DNA from: Bacteroidota bacterium
GTDB lineage: Bacteria; Bacteroidota; Bacteroidia; Bacteroidales; JAADGE01
Direction: 5' to 3'
DNA: 45,540 bases
Assembly (NCBI GenBank): GCA_024277895.1
Contig: JAJRUH010000108.1
Location: 1-45,540 of the forward strand
The notes under the pieces are model-generated. The model was not told where the DNA came from, did not search any database, and saw only the letters and a program-made list of their open reading frames with translations. How positions within the stretch are numbered: position 1 is the first letter of the stretch; each line of letters begins with the position of its first letter. Both the position numbers and the translations under genes were made by a program. Below are positions 9,154 to 19,075 of this stretch, piece after piece.

Positions 9154-10233
9154 TTATTTTACCCTGTTCCAAGCCAAAGTTTTAAGCATCCAATTCGGCA
9201 GAGCTTTTTCGGGTTTTCTTTTCATTAAGTCCAGATTAATTCCTAATTTTTTAACTATAGGAATTTTATATGTTTCTACAAATTCAATAAGTGTTCCGTC
9301 GGGATCTTCAGTATATGTAAAATGTCCTGAGGCTTCTCCCATATCAAAAATTTTCCCTCCGGTTTCGTATATTTCCGGATTACTGTCAACGGTAAAAGGG
9401 AAACCTGCTTTTTTACAATGTTCTTTAAATGCTTTCATATTACGAACATCATAGCAAATTTGAATATAACCCGGATCACCCCAATACCTGCCTTCATATA
9501 TTTTCTTCGGTTCAGAATCATAAATTTTAATCAATTCTATTTGACTGTTGCCCAACATTTTGCTGAATGCACCTTCCCTCGGTTTACTGTGAGATAATAA
9601 AACCCTGTCAAATTTTTTATCGCCTCTTTTTAAACCGGAAAAATCTTTAAAAACATCGGATTCATAATATTCAATAACATCATACCCTAAAACATCAGAA
9701 TAGAAGCGAATGGATTTTTCAACATCAGTAACACCTATTACAGCACCGAAAATACCTCCGGAAAAAGCTTTTGTTTTCGAAAAAACAGTGTCATTTTCAA
9801 CTATTTGAAAAACATTTCCGTAAGGATCCTCAAAAAAGAAATGTCTGTTTCCTTTAGGATCTTTCTCTAATTCACTAAGCAAATGTATATGATTTCCTTT
9901 TAACTGATTAAAAGCATTTTCAATTTGATTACTTTTAATTTTGGCGGCATATACGCCTAAATCACCTGCTTGTATCTTAAAATCAGCTTGTTTCGGCTCA
10001 CGAGTAAGATATTGCCAAATTTCCAACCCGCCTCCGCCTTGAATATTTAAAGCGATAACGGCATGTCTTTCTTGTGGTTGTCCGCCGGTATATTTAAGCA
10101 TTTTTTCGGCTGTTCCCGGAGCATTAACAACCGGAATATCAAACCCCAAATATTTACGATACCATTGCCATGATTCGTTAACATCAGTTACCCCGATTCC
10201 GATTTGTTGAATACCGCTTATTAAATATTTCAT
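9154..10233 (-). CDS. VOC (glyoxalase/bleomycin-resistance/dioxygenase superfamily) protein with two VOC domains
   Basis: Two repeats of IGVTDVxxSxxFY...FxEDPYGNVFQIVE / YTEDPDGTLIEFVE; start set at internal Met (MKYLISGIQQIGIGV), ORF track extends to 10290. Confidence 0.8.
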   Translation of the reverse strand: MKYLISGIQQIGIGVTDVNESWQWYRKYLGFDIPVVNAPGTAEKMLKYTGGQPQERHAVIALNIQGGGGLEIWQYLTREPKQADFKIQAGDLGVYAAKIKSNQIENAFNQLKGNHIHLLSELEKDPKGNRHFFFEDPYGNVFQIVENDTVFSKTKAFSGGIFGAVIGVTDVEKSIRFYSDVLGYDVIEYYESDVFKDFSGLKRGDKKFDRVLLSHSKPREGAFSKMLGNSQIELIKIYDSEPKKIYEGRYWGDPGYIQICYDVRNMKAFKEHCKKAGFPFTVDSNPEIYETGGKIFDMGEASGHFTYTEDPDGTLIEFVETYKIPIVKKLGINLDLMKRKPEKALPNWMLKTLAWNRVK

Positions 10234-10381
10234 TTTATTTTTAAGATTTTTCAAATAAACTGCAAAGATACTAATTTTGCTTATTCGCAAAAATTATGTT
10301 TTTTAATATCTTCAGAAAACGATAAAAATTCTATATTTGCACATTCTCAGAAATTTAATTTATTAATTATAAATCAAGGTC

Positions 10382-11605
10382 GTGGATATATTCAAAAAAT
10401 TAGACACATCAAAAACCGATTTAGGAAAATATCAATCTTCCGTTCACGGATATATGACTTTCCCGAAATTAGAAGGAGAAATCGGTCCGATTATGACATT
10501 TCAAGGTAAAAAAGTAATTACTTGGAGTATTAACAATTATTTAGGACTGGCAAACTTGCCGGAAGTAAGAAAAGCAGACGGCGAAGCTGCCGTTGAATGG
10601 GGAATGGCTTACCCTATGGGAGCTCGAATGATGAGCGGAAATACTAAATATCATGAAGAATTGGAACAGAAATTAGCTGACTTTGTGAATAAAGAAAGCG
10701 GTTATCTTTTAAATTACGGCTACCAAGGAATGGTTTCTGTTATTGATTCTTTAGTTGACAGAAACGATGTTATTGTTTACGATTCAGATTCTCATGCCTG
10801 TATTTTAGACGGTGCAAGATTACATATGGGTAAACGTTTTGTTTTTAAACATAACGATATGAAAAGCCTCGAAAAACAATTAAAACATGCAACTCGTGTT
10901 GCCAACAGAAATAACGGAGGTGTTTTGGTTATTACAGAAGGTGTTTTCGGAATGGAAGGTGATTTAGGTAATTTGAAAGGCATCACTGATTTAAAAGACA
11001 GATACGATTTCAGATTATTTATTGACGATGCCCACGGTTTCGGAACAATGGGAAAAACCGGTGCAGGAACGGGAGAATATTACGGTGTTCAGGATAAAGT
11101 AGATATTTATTTCGGAACTTTTGCAAAATCTATGGCAGGAATAGGTGCTTTTGTTTCCGGACCTAAACAAGTCATTGATTATTTACGCTATACGATGCGT
11201 TCACAAATTTTCGCAAAATCATTACCCATGCCTATGGTATTCGGTGCTATGAAACGTCTTGAGATTATAAAAAGAGATACAAAATTAAAAGATAAATTAT
11301 GGTTAATTGTTAATTCTTTGCAAAAAGGTTTGAAAGAAAACGGATTTAATCTCGGAGAAACAGAATCGCCTGTAACACCGGTATTTTTTGACGGCGATGA
11401 TACCTTAGTTATTAAAATAACTAAAGATCTTCGTGAAAATTACGGTATCTTCTGTTCGGCAGTTGTATATCCCGTAATTCCGAAAGGAAAAATTATGTTA
11501 CGACTTATCCCCACAGCATCTCACGAGCAGGAACATGTTGATAAGACAATTGAAGCATTTAAAGAAATTCAGAAAAAATTACAAAATAATTTTTATTCAA
11601 ATTAA
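10382..11605 (+). CDS. Alpha-oxoamine synthase family PLP enzyme (serine palmitoyltransferase / cysteate acyltransferase-like), GTG start
   Basis: NNYLGLANLPEV, DSDSHACILDGARLHMGKRFVFKHND, FIDDAHGFGTMGKTGAGTGEYYG, GTFAKSMAGIGAFVSG. Confidence 0.85.
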   Translation: MDIFKKLDTSKTDLGKYQSSVHGYMTFPKLEGEIGPIMTFQGKKVITWSINNYLGLANLPEVRKADGEAAVEWGMAYPMGARMMSGNTKYHEELEQKLADFVNKESGYLLNYGYQGMVSVIDSLVDRNDVIVYDSDSHACILDGARLHMGKRFVFKHNDMKSLEKQLKHATRVANRNNGGVLVITEGVFGMEGDLGNLKGITDLKDRYDFRLFIDDAHGFGTMGKTGAGTGEYYGVQDKVDIYFGTFAKSMAGIGAFVSGPKQVIDYLRYTMRSQIFAKSLPMPMVFGAMKRLEIIKRDTKLKDKLWLIVNSLQKGLKENGFNLGETESPVTPVFFDGDDTLVIKITKDLRENYGIFCSAVVYPVIPKGKIMLRLIPTASHEQEHVDKTIEAFKEIQKKLQNNFYSN

Positions 11606-11623
11606 GAGATTGTATCTCCGAAT

Positions 11624-11656
11624 AAAAAAAGACTTTCATTTCGAGAGTCTTTTTTT
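11624..11656 (+). terminator. Intrinsic terminator, near-identical to 134-166
   Basis: AAAAAAAGACTTTCATTTCGAGAGTCTTTTTTT. Confidence 0.8.
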
Positions 11657-11838
11657 CTATTAGACATTTTAGAAGACTGAAAGCGTAAAATGAACACAGT
11701 CAGTATGTTGAGTGTATTTTTCCAAATGAAGAAAACTTTCCGGCTCTTACTTGTCTAAAGTTAAAACTATTTTTTCTAATTACTTGAATATTACTTAAAA
11801 AGTGTTAATAATATTTGGAATATAAAATAGCAAGGTTA

Positions 11839-12549
11839 TTAACCTCCTGTGTAAACAGGAATTTCACCCCTGACATCATCCGAACGAAAACCAAAACCAA
11901 GACGTTTTCCTGTTTGTACAGGATTTCTGTTACGTTTTTCCTGAATTTGCTCAACCGTAATTACTTTCATATTCTCATACGGCGGAACCAATAAATCAAA
12001 ATCCAGTGAATAAGCAATTGCCGTATCAACAATTTCTTTCAACCCGACTTTGTTTATTATGCTGTTTCCGAAGTCATTATAAAGGTAGCCCATTTGTCGT
12101 TTTCCTTCAACAAAATAGTGCATGTCTTTATTAATAAAAATTCTGCCGATAAGGTAACCCAAATCATTTGTACGGTTATATTTAAAAGAATCGGCTAAAA
12201 AATTGTAAATATTAATTATTCCCGAATACGTAACCATATCATTATTTTGCACATAAGAAATCTTCCAAACTCCGTGATCTCTGTCAAATTCAAAAATATT
12301 TGAGTGCATTTGAAAAACTAAAATATCTCCGGCAATTTTAAGTTCGCACTGAAAATCACTTATATTTTTATATTTGAAAGGATCTTCCGTAACACTGCCT
12401 TTAAGTTTGGTGTTATATTTTTTTTCAATTTCGGACACTAACCCTTTCAAATCTTTAAAAACATTGAAAGTATTCGTAAAAACTTTCTGTTTTAATATGG
12501 ATTTATTTTTTATTGTTTCAAGAATAACCTCTTCCTTGTTACTTGTCAT
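11839..12549 (-). CDS. Hypothetical protein
   Basis: 236-aa ORF, no recognised motif. Confidence 0.7.
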   Translation of the reverse strand: MTSNKEEVILETIKNKSILKQKVFTNTFNVFKDLKGLVSEIEKKYNTKLKGSVTEDPFKYKNISDFQCELKIAGDILVFQMHSNIFEFDRDHGVWKISYVQNNDMVTYSGIINIYNFLADSFKYNRTNDLGYLIGRIFINKDMHYFVEGKRQMGYLYNDFGNSIINKVGLKEIVDTAIAYSLDFDLLVPPYENMKVITVEQIQEKRNRNPVQTGKRLGFGFRSDDVRGEIPVYTGG

Positions 12550-12725
12550 AATTTTCGATTTTATTTAACAAAAGTAGTGAATTTTATGTTAATTCTTATA
12601 TTTTTGTTTCGTTTTTGTTTTATACTTATTTGCATATGAACTTATACTTATGAATACGAATTTTGTCTATAAATTTTATAAGTAAATGAGTATTTAATTT
12701 GTATAAATTTAATAAATAATCAATT

Positions 12726-14447
12726 ATGAAGAAATTATTTTCGATAATTTTAATAAGCCTGTTTACAGTTTATTTTTCGCAATCGAATGCCTGTACTAAT
12801 TTTTTAATTACAAAAGGTGCATCTGCCGACGGTTCCGTTATGATTAGTTACAATGCCGATTCTCATCTTTTATACGGAGAATTGTATCATTGGCCTGCTG
12901 CCGATTGGCCATCCGGTTCAATGTTAGATATCTACGAGTGGGATACAGGTAAGTTTCTCGGTCAAATTCCGCAAGTTTCTCATACCTATAATGTTGTAGG
13001 GAATATGAATGAGCATCAAGTTGCAATAGGAGAAACAACTTATGGCGGAAGATCCGAATTACAGCATCAAAAGGGAGCAATTATGGATTACGGCAGTTTA
13101 ATTTACATTGCCCTGCAACGTTCAAAAACGGCACGTGAAGCTATTAAAGTTATGACTGATTTAGTGCAAAAATACGGATATTACAGTGAGGGTGAATCTT
13201 TTTCGGTTTCAGATAAGAATGAAGCCTGGATTTTTGAAATGATAGGTAAAGGTGAAGGAGAAAAAGGAGCAGTTTGGGTTGCTCGAAAAATTCCTGACGG
13301 ATATATTTGCGGTCATGCCAATCAGGCTCGAATTACTACTTTTCCGCTTAGCGATTCTGAAAATTGTATGTATTCAAAAGATGTCATTTCATTTGCAAGA
13401 AAAAAAGGTCTGTATGTCGGCGACGATAAAGATTTCAGCTTTTCTGACACCTATGCACCGGTTGATTTTGAAGGAGCAAGATTTTGTGAAATACGTGTTT
13501 GGTCAATGTTTAAGGACACAAATAAAAATATGTCGCAATATTTTAATTATGCAAAAGGAAATGTAGAGCATGCAAAATCATTTTCCGACGGCAGAAAAAA
13601 TCCGAATAAATATGCTACAAACAGAATGCCTCTTTGGATTAAACCCGATAAAAAAATTACAGTTCAAAATATGACAGACTTTATGAGAGATCATCTTGAA
13701 GGAACTCCTTTGGACATGCGAAAAGATGTCGGTGCAGGTCCTTTTGAATTACCGTACAGATGGAGGCATTTAACTTGGAAAATTACAAGTGACGGGAGTA
13801 AGGAACTGAATAAATTATTTAAAAAATATAAAACAGATACACTTGAATTTTGTAATGAAAGAGCAACAGCCACTCAACAAACAGGATTTACTTTTGTTGC
13901 ACAATCCAGAAGTTGGCTGCCCGATGAAATAGGCGGGATTATTTGGTTTGGTGTTGACGATGCGGCAAGTACGGTTTATACACCGATTTACAGTGCATCT
14001 TATAAAGTTCCTGAAACCTATGCCGTCGGAAACGGTAAAATGATGGAGTGGTCGGATAATTCGGCATTCTGGACTTTCAACCAAGTTTCAAATTTTGCAT
14101 ATCTGGCATACAACAGAATTCATCCGGAAATTGATAAAAAACAACATCAATTAGAAAAAAGTTATCAAAATAAAGTAAAAGCAATAGATGCCGGAGCAAA
14201 ATTATTATATAAAACTGATAAAAAAGCAGCTTTGGATTTTATTACCGATTTTTCTGTTAATAATGCAAATAATCTCGTGTATCAGTGGAAAGATTTTTAT
14301 CATTATTTGTTTATGAAATATATGGACGGAAATGTGAAAACTCCGAATCCCGGTCATTTAAATCCGCATTTATCTCAACCAGGTTACAGTGAAGATTTTT
14401 ACAGAAGAATAGTTAAAGATACAGGCGAAAAATTGTTAGTCAAATGA
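12726..14447 (+). CDS. Peptidase C69-family dipeptidase (N-terminal nucleophile Cys)
   Basis: Signal peptide followed by ACTNFLITKGASADGSVMISYNADSH; GNMNEHQVAIGETTYGGR. Confidence 0.9.
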   Translation: MKKLFSIILISLFTVYFSQSNACTNFLITKGASADGSVMISYNADSHLLYGELYHWPAADWPSGSMLDIYEWDTGKFLGQIPQVSHTYNVVGNMNEHQVAIGETTYGGRSELQHQKGAIMDYGSLIYIALQRSKTAREAIKVMTDLVQKYGYYSEGESFSVSDKNEAWIFEMIGKGEGEKGAVWVARKIPDGYICGHANQARITTFPLSDSENCMYSKDVISFARKKGLYVGDDKDFSFSDTYAPVDFEGARFCEIRVWSMFKDTNKNMSQYFNYAKGNVEHAKSFSDGRKNPNKYATNRMPLWIKPDKKITVQNMTDFMRDHLEGTPLDMRKDVGAGPFELPYRWRHLTWKITSDGSKELNKLFKKYKTDTLEFCNERATATQQTGFTFVAQSRSWLPDEIGGIIWFGVDDAASTVYTPIYSASYKVPETYAVGNGKMMEWSDNSAFWTFNQVSNFAYLAYNRIHPEIDKKQHQLEKSYQNKVKAIDAGAKLLYKTDKKAALDFITDFSVNNANNLVYQWKDFYHYLFMKYMDGNVKTPNPGHLNPHLSQPGYSEDFYRRIVKDTGEKLLVK

Positions 14448-14576
14448 TGCGTCAGAAATACAATTTACTTTGGCAAAGTGTTAAATCTTTGCCAAAGTTG
14501 TTTTAATAAGTTTCATCTGTTATTTTTTATAAATTAAAATATTCTATTTTTGCAGTTTATTTACAAAAACAATTAA

Positions 14577-16049
14577 ATGTCGAAAGGAATTACATCAAGA
14601 AAAGAAAATTATTCTCAATGGTATAATGATATTGTTATAAAAGCCGATTTAGCAGAAAATTCAGGAGTACGAGGCAGTATGGTTATAAAACCGTACGGTT
14701 ATGCAATTTGGGAGAAGATAAAAGAGCAATTAGATAAGATGTTTAAAGAAACCGGTCATGTAAATGCATATTTTCCGCTTTTTATTCCTAAATCTTATTT
14801 TACAAAAGAAGCAAGTCATGTTGACGGTTTTGCTAAAGAATGTGCAATTGTTACGCATTATCGGCTGAAAACAAATCAAAACGGTGAAATTGTTGTTGAT
14901 GAAAATGCAAAACTTGAAGAAGAATTGATTGTTCGTCCTACTTCTGAAACCATTATTTGGAGTACCTATAAAAAATGGATACATTCTTACCGAGATTTAC
15001 CAATTTTAATTAATCAATGGGCGAATGTAGTGCGTTGGGAAATGCGAACCAGGCTGTTTTTAAGAACTTCCGAATTCCTTTGGCAGGAAGGTCATACCGC
15101 ACATGCTACTGCCGAAGAAGCAATTGCCGAAACAAAACAAATGCTTAATGTATATGCCGAGTTTGCCGAAAAATGGATGGCAATGCCTGTTATCAAAGGG
15201 TCAAAATCTGAAAGTGAACGATTTGCGGGAGCATTGGATACCATAAGTATCGAGGCAATGATGCAGGACGGTAAAGCATTACAGGCAGGTACTTCACATT
15301 TTCTCGGTCAAAATTTTGCAAAAGCTTTTGACGTAAAATTTACGAGTAAAGAGGGCAAAGAAGAATTTGTCTGGGCATCATCGTGGGGCGTTTCTACACG
15401 ACTTATGGGGGCTTTAATTATGGCACATTCAGATGATAAAGGACTTGTCCTTCCTCCCAAATTAGCACCTGTAAAAGTTGTTATTGTTCCTATTTATAAA
15501 AATGAACAACAACTTGAAATCATTCGAAAAAAAGTTTCCGAAATAACGGATAGATTAAAAGATAAAAACATTTCTTTTAAATTTGACGATCGAACAACTT
15601 ATCGACCCGGACATAAATTTGCCGAATATGAATTAAAAGGAGTTCCGGTGCGTTTGGCAATAGGTCAAAGAGATATTGATAACGGAACAATTGAACTTGC
15701 ACGTCGTGATACTTTGGAAAAGAAAATATACGATATAGCAGGGATTGAGGTTGTTATTGAAAATTTACTCAATGATATTCAAGATAATATTTACCGGAAA
15801 GCTCTTAAATTCAGAAATGAAAATACTTATAAAGTTGATACTTACGAAGAATTTAAAGATATTATTAAAAATAAAGGCGGTTTTGTAATGGCACATTGGG
15901 ACGGTACTCCCGAAACAGAAGCAAAAATTCAGGAAGAAACAAAAGCAACAATCAGAAATATTCCTTTTGATGCTCCTGAAGAAGACGGGAAATGTATAAT
16001 TACCGGAAAACCCTCAAAGCGAAGAGTACTTTTTGCAAAAGCATATTAA
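14577..16049 (+). CDS. proS: Prolyl-tRNA synthetase (archaeal/eukaryote-like, type 3)
   Basis: [77 protein letters not shown]. Confidence 0.97.
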   Translation: MSKGITSRKENYSQWYNDIVIKADLAENSGVRGSMVIKPYGYAIWEKIKEQLDKMFKETGHVNAYFPLFIPKSYFTKEASHVDGFAKECAIVTHYRLKTNQNGEIVVDENAKLEEELIVRPTSETIIWSTYKKWIHSYRDLPILINQWANVVRWEMRTRLFLRTSEFLWQEGHTAHATAEEAIAETKQMLNVYAEFAEKWMAMPVIKGSKSESERFAGALDTISIEAMMQDGKALQAGTSHFLGQNFAKAFDVKFTSKEGKEEFVWASSWGVSTRLMGALIMAHSDDKGLVLPPKLAPVKVVIVPIYKNEQQLEIIRKKVSEITDRLKDKNISFKFDDRTTYRPGHKFAEYELKGVPVRLAIGQRDIDNGTIELARRDTLEKKIYDIAGIEVVIENLLNDIQDNIYRKALKFRNENTYKVDTYEEFKDIIKNKGGFVMAHWDGTPETEAKIQEETKATIRNIPFDAPEEDGKCIITGKPSKRRVLFAKAY

Positions 16050-16071
16050 GATTTAATTTGTAGATATTAAC

Positions 16072-16104
16072 AAACGGTTGCTTGAAAAAGGTAACCGTTT
16101 TTTA
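16072..16104 (+). terminator. Intrinsic terminator after proS
   Basis: AAACGGTT...AACCGTTTTTT. Confidence 0.7.
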
Positions 16105-16246
16105 ATCCAAATTTTCATTAGTAATTTCAAATGTTTGATATTCTTGTGCAATAATTGTACAAACTTCATTTGCAGAATATCTTTCCGAAGCGATATTTGT
16201 TTCAATCATATTATATTTCTGTTACAGTAAAATTATTTTATTTCGA

Positions 16247-16975
16247 CTAATTACAGTCAAAACTTTTATCGCTGACTTTATATTTTGTTCCGCAAGTATG
16301 TGAAAAATGCCACCATTCCGAATTAATTCCTTTAAAATGATATTTTTGCATTACTTTGCGAAGATACATTCGATTCTTTTTTACCGTATCCGGCAAATCG
16401 GCATAAAAAGTTCTTGCTTTTTTACTGAAATTATCATGCGGAGTGCCGAAATCAAGCTCTTTTCCCGCAGAATCAACCAAACTTATATCTACGGCACTGC
16501 CTCTGTTATGTCTTGAACCTGTTGCAGGATTAGCCACCAAACCGGGAATCGGAATTTTTTTCCACATTAATTTTTGAACATGCAAGGGGCGGTAACAATC
16601 GTAAAGTTTTATACGGAAACCATCTTCGGCAAATTCACTTTCAGCTCTGAGCAAATCTTTTAATACTTCATAACGTAACAAACATTTAGCACAAGGATAT
16701 AAAATTGTATCTAAAAAATTATCTTTTGTTGCATAACGAATTTTTAAAACAGCTTTATCGGAGAATAAAGTAATATCAACCAAATCCGAATCATTAAAAT
16801 TTGCAGTTAAAGTATCAAGCAAATGCGAGTTTTGAATTTTTTTGCTTATTGTAAAAGTTGATGAATCTTTGTTAATAACAAGTAAGGACTTTTCGGTGTT
16901 TTTCTTTTCGGAATGTGTATTATTGCAAGCCGAGAATAAAAAAATAAAACTTACGTAAAATATAAAATACCTCAT
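16247..16975 (-). CDS. M15-family D-alanyl-D-alanine dipeptidase (VanX/DdpX-like) lipoprotein
   Basis: Lipobox FSAC; RLKLYDCYRP-type motif, SRHNRGSAVDISL, EWWHF; ORF track start 16990 is TTG, ATG at 16975 preferred. Confidence 0.88.
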   Translation of the reverse strand: MRYFIFYVSFIFLFSACNNTHSEKKNTEKSLLVINKDSSTFTISKKIQNSHLLDTLTANFNDSDLVDITLFSDKAVLKIRYATKDNFLDTILYPCAKCLLRYEVLKDLLRAESEFAEDGFRIKLYDCYRPLHVQKLMWKKIPIPGLVANPATGSRHNRGSAVDISLVDSAGKELDFGTPHDNFSKKARTFYADLPDTVKKNRMYLRKVMQKYHFKGINSEWWHFSHTCGTKYKVSDKSFDCN

Positions 16976-16989
16976 AATAAAACGTTTCA

Positions 16990-18132
16990 ATGACTACAAA
17001 CTTACGATTTTTGCGAATAATTTCGCTTTTCTTAACAGTTTTTTTTCTGTCTTGTAAAAATCCGGTTATCGAAAATAGCGGTACAATTTTTAAAGATGTT
17101 AAAAATCTTTCTGCAAAACTTTTTAAAATTGAAAGGAATAAAAATTTCACAAAACTTACTATTTTTGATGAAGAGGGGAATTTGAAAAATGCATATTTTT
17201 TAATAGAAAAAGAAAAAGAAATTCCTGAAAATATTAAGAATAAATTTATAATCAGAATTCCGGTACAAAAAGTTGTATGTCTTTCAACAACACATATCGC
17301 ATTTTTAGACATTCTTGATGAAACAGATAAAATTGTTGCCCTGTCCGGAACGCAATATGTTTATAATCAAATATTAAGAAAGAGAATTAAGAACGATGAA
17401 ATTCAAGATATCGGATATGAAAACTCGCTTGATTTTGAATTACTTTTAAAACTGAAACCCGATTTAGTTACTGTTTATAATATTAACGGAAGCATTTCTC
17501 CGACAATTAACAAACTGAAGCAATACAATATTCCGGTTGTGCAAATTAACGAATATTTGGAACCTTCTGTTTTGGGGCAAGCCGAGTGGTTGAAGTTTTT
17601 CGCGGAATTTTTTAATAAAAGTGAATTCGCCAAAAATAAATTTGATAAAATTTATAAGTCATATTTCGAACTTAAAAAAATGACAGATACTCTAAAAGAA
17701 AAACCAACGGTTTTATTAAACATGCCATGGAAAGGAACTTGGTATATTCCCGGCGGAAAATCTAATGTTGCACAATTAATTGCCGATGCCGGAGGCAATT
17801 ATATTTTTGAAAATTCTGATGAAAAGCATAATTCGGCTTTAAGTCTTGAAGAAGTTTATGCAAAAGCCCGAAATACTGACTTTTGGTTAAATCCCGGGCA
17901 GGCAAAATCAATAAATGATATTATCGGGACAGATATCAGACTGCAAAAATTTTCGACACTTAAAACCGGAAAAGTTTTTAACAGAAACAAGCGATTGTCG
18001 CCCTCCGGCGGAAACGATTATATGGAAAGCGGAACGGTAAGACCCGATGTAATTCTTAAAGATTTAATTCAAATTTTGCATCCGGAATTAATAAAAAACG
18101 ACAGCTTGTTTTTTTATCGTAAGTTGAGATAA
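16990..18132 (+). CDS. ABC transporter substrate-binding lipoprotein (BtuF/FhuD-like)
   Basis: Lipobox FLSC; VCLSTTHIAFLDILDETDKIVALSG, NPDLV-type (LKPDLVTVY), PGGKSNVAQLIADAGG. Confidence 0.85.
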   Translation: MTTNLRFLRIISLFLTVFFLSCKNPVIENSGTIFKDVKNLSAKLFKIERNKNFTKLTIFDEEGNLKNAYFLIEKEKEIPENIKNKFIIRIPVQKVVCLSTTHIAFLDILDETDKIVALSGTQYVYNQILRKRIKNDEIQDIGYENSLDFELLLKLKPDLVTVYNINGSISPTINKLKQYNIPVVQINEYLEPSVLGQAEWLKFFAEFFNKSEFAKNKFDKIYKSYFELKKMTDTLKEKPTVLLNMPWKGTWYIPGGKSNVAQLIADAGGNYIFENSDEKHNSALSLEEVYAKARNTDFWLNPGQAKSINDIIGTDIRLQKFSTLKTGKVFNRNKRLSPSGGNDYMESGTVRPDVILKDLIQILHPELIKNDSLFFYRKLR

Positions 18133-18142
18133 AAATGAAAAA

Positions 18143-19075
18143 TTATTCCAAATCCTTAACTATATCTTTGGTGAATTTTGCAAGCGGACGTTTATGTATT
18201 TCATCATCCGAAATATAATTGCCGAAAATAATTCCTTTTAATTGTTCGTAATTTTTGAATAAAGTGCCTTCATATTGTTTGAATAACGTTTCGATATATT
18301 CTTCGGAATACATATATTGTTTCTTTATCAGTTCAAGTGCAATATCGGAATGTTCTTTATATATTTCATTTAATCTGAAAGTTGTAATTGTATTTTTTGT
18401 TTTTGTGTCATTTTTATTTTTCCCTTTTAATTCAATATCAATAACATCTTTTGAATAATAAAAACTTGGTTTGGTAATTTTTAAATGAAATTTTGCAAGC
18501 GAATTAAAATCATCTTCATAAGGGTGCAGATGTTCTTCTTTTGCAAAATCTTTTGTATGCTTAAATTTACTGTTACAAATTGAACACGAAGGAATTAAAT
18601 TGTAAAATGATAATGCCAAAAACGGATAACGTCCTTTATCGTAAAAATGGTCAAAAGTTGCCAATACTCTCGCTTTTCCTTTTTCTGTGTCTTCAAATTT
18701 AAAGATATATTCTCTGTTGCAATACGGGCAAACTGTTATTCCTAATTTATCAACTAATTCTGTTGCATTATAACCGTTCATGAATTTTTTTGTTGAATTT
18801 GCAAAGCCGTTATATAATTTTAATATTTTTTTTATATAATCCGGAGAGTTTGAATTTGTTGTTTTTTTTTTGATTAATTTTTTTAATTGCCGGGGGTTAG
18901 CTTTAATAACATATTCAAAATTTATTTCAAAATTTATTTTTAACCACTTATTAATATTGTCTAAATCTTTTTTCGAAAATCCTGTTGTTGTTGTTTTTCT
19001 TTCAAAATATTCAATAATTGCATTATAATGCTCTTTTACAAAGTCGCTTATATTCGGATGTGTTATTTGTATCAT
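18143..19075 (-). CDS. ptuB: HNH endonuclease, PtuB-like (Septu system)
   Basis: CPYCNREY...FDHFYDKGRYPFLALSFYNLIPSCSICNSKF zinc-HNH motif; 4-bp overlap with the upstream ATPase. Confidence 0.78.
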   Translation of the reverse strand: MIQITHPNISDFVKEHYNAIIEYFERKTTTTGFSKKDLDNINKWLKINFEINFEYVIKANPRQLKKLIKKKTTNSNSPDYIKKILKLYNGFANSTKKFMNGYNATELVDKLGITVCPYCNREYIFKFEDTEKGKARVLATFDHFYDKGRYPFLALSFYNLIPSCSICNSKFKHTKDFAKEEHLHPYEDDFNSLAKFHLKITKPSFYYSKDVIDIELKGKNKNDTKTKNTITTFRLNEIYKEHSDIALELIKKQYMYSEEYIETLFKQYEGTLFKNYEQLKGIIFGNYISDDEIHKRPLAKFTKDIVKDLE

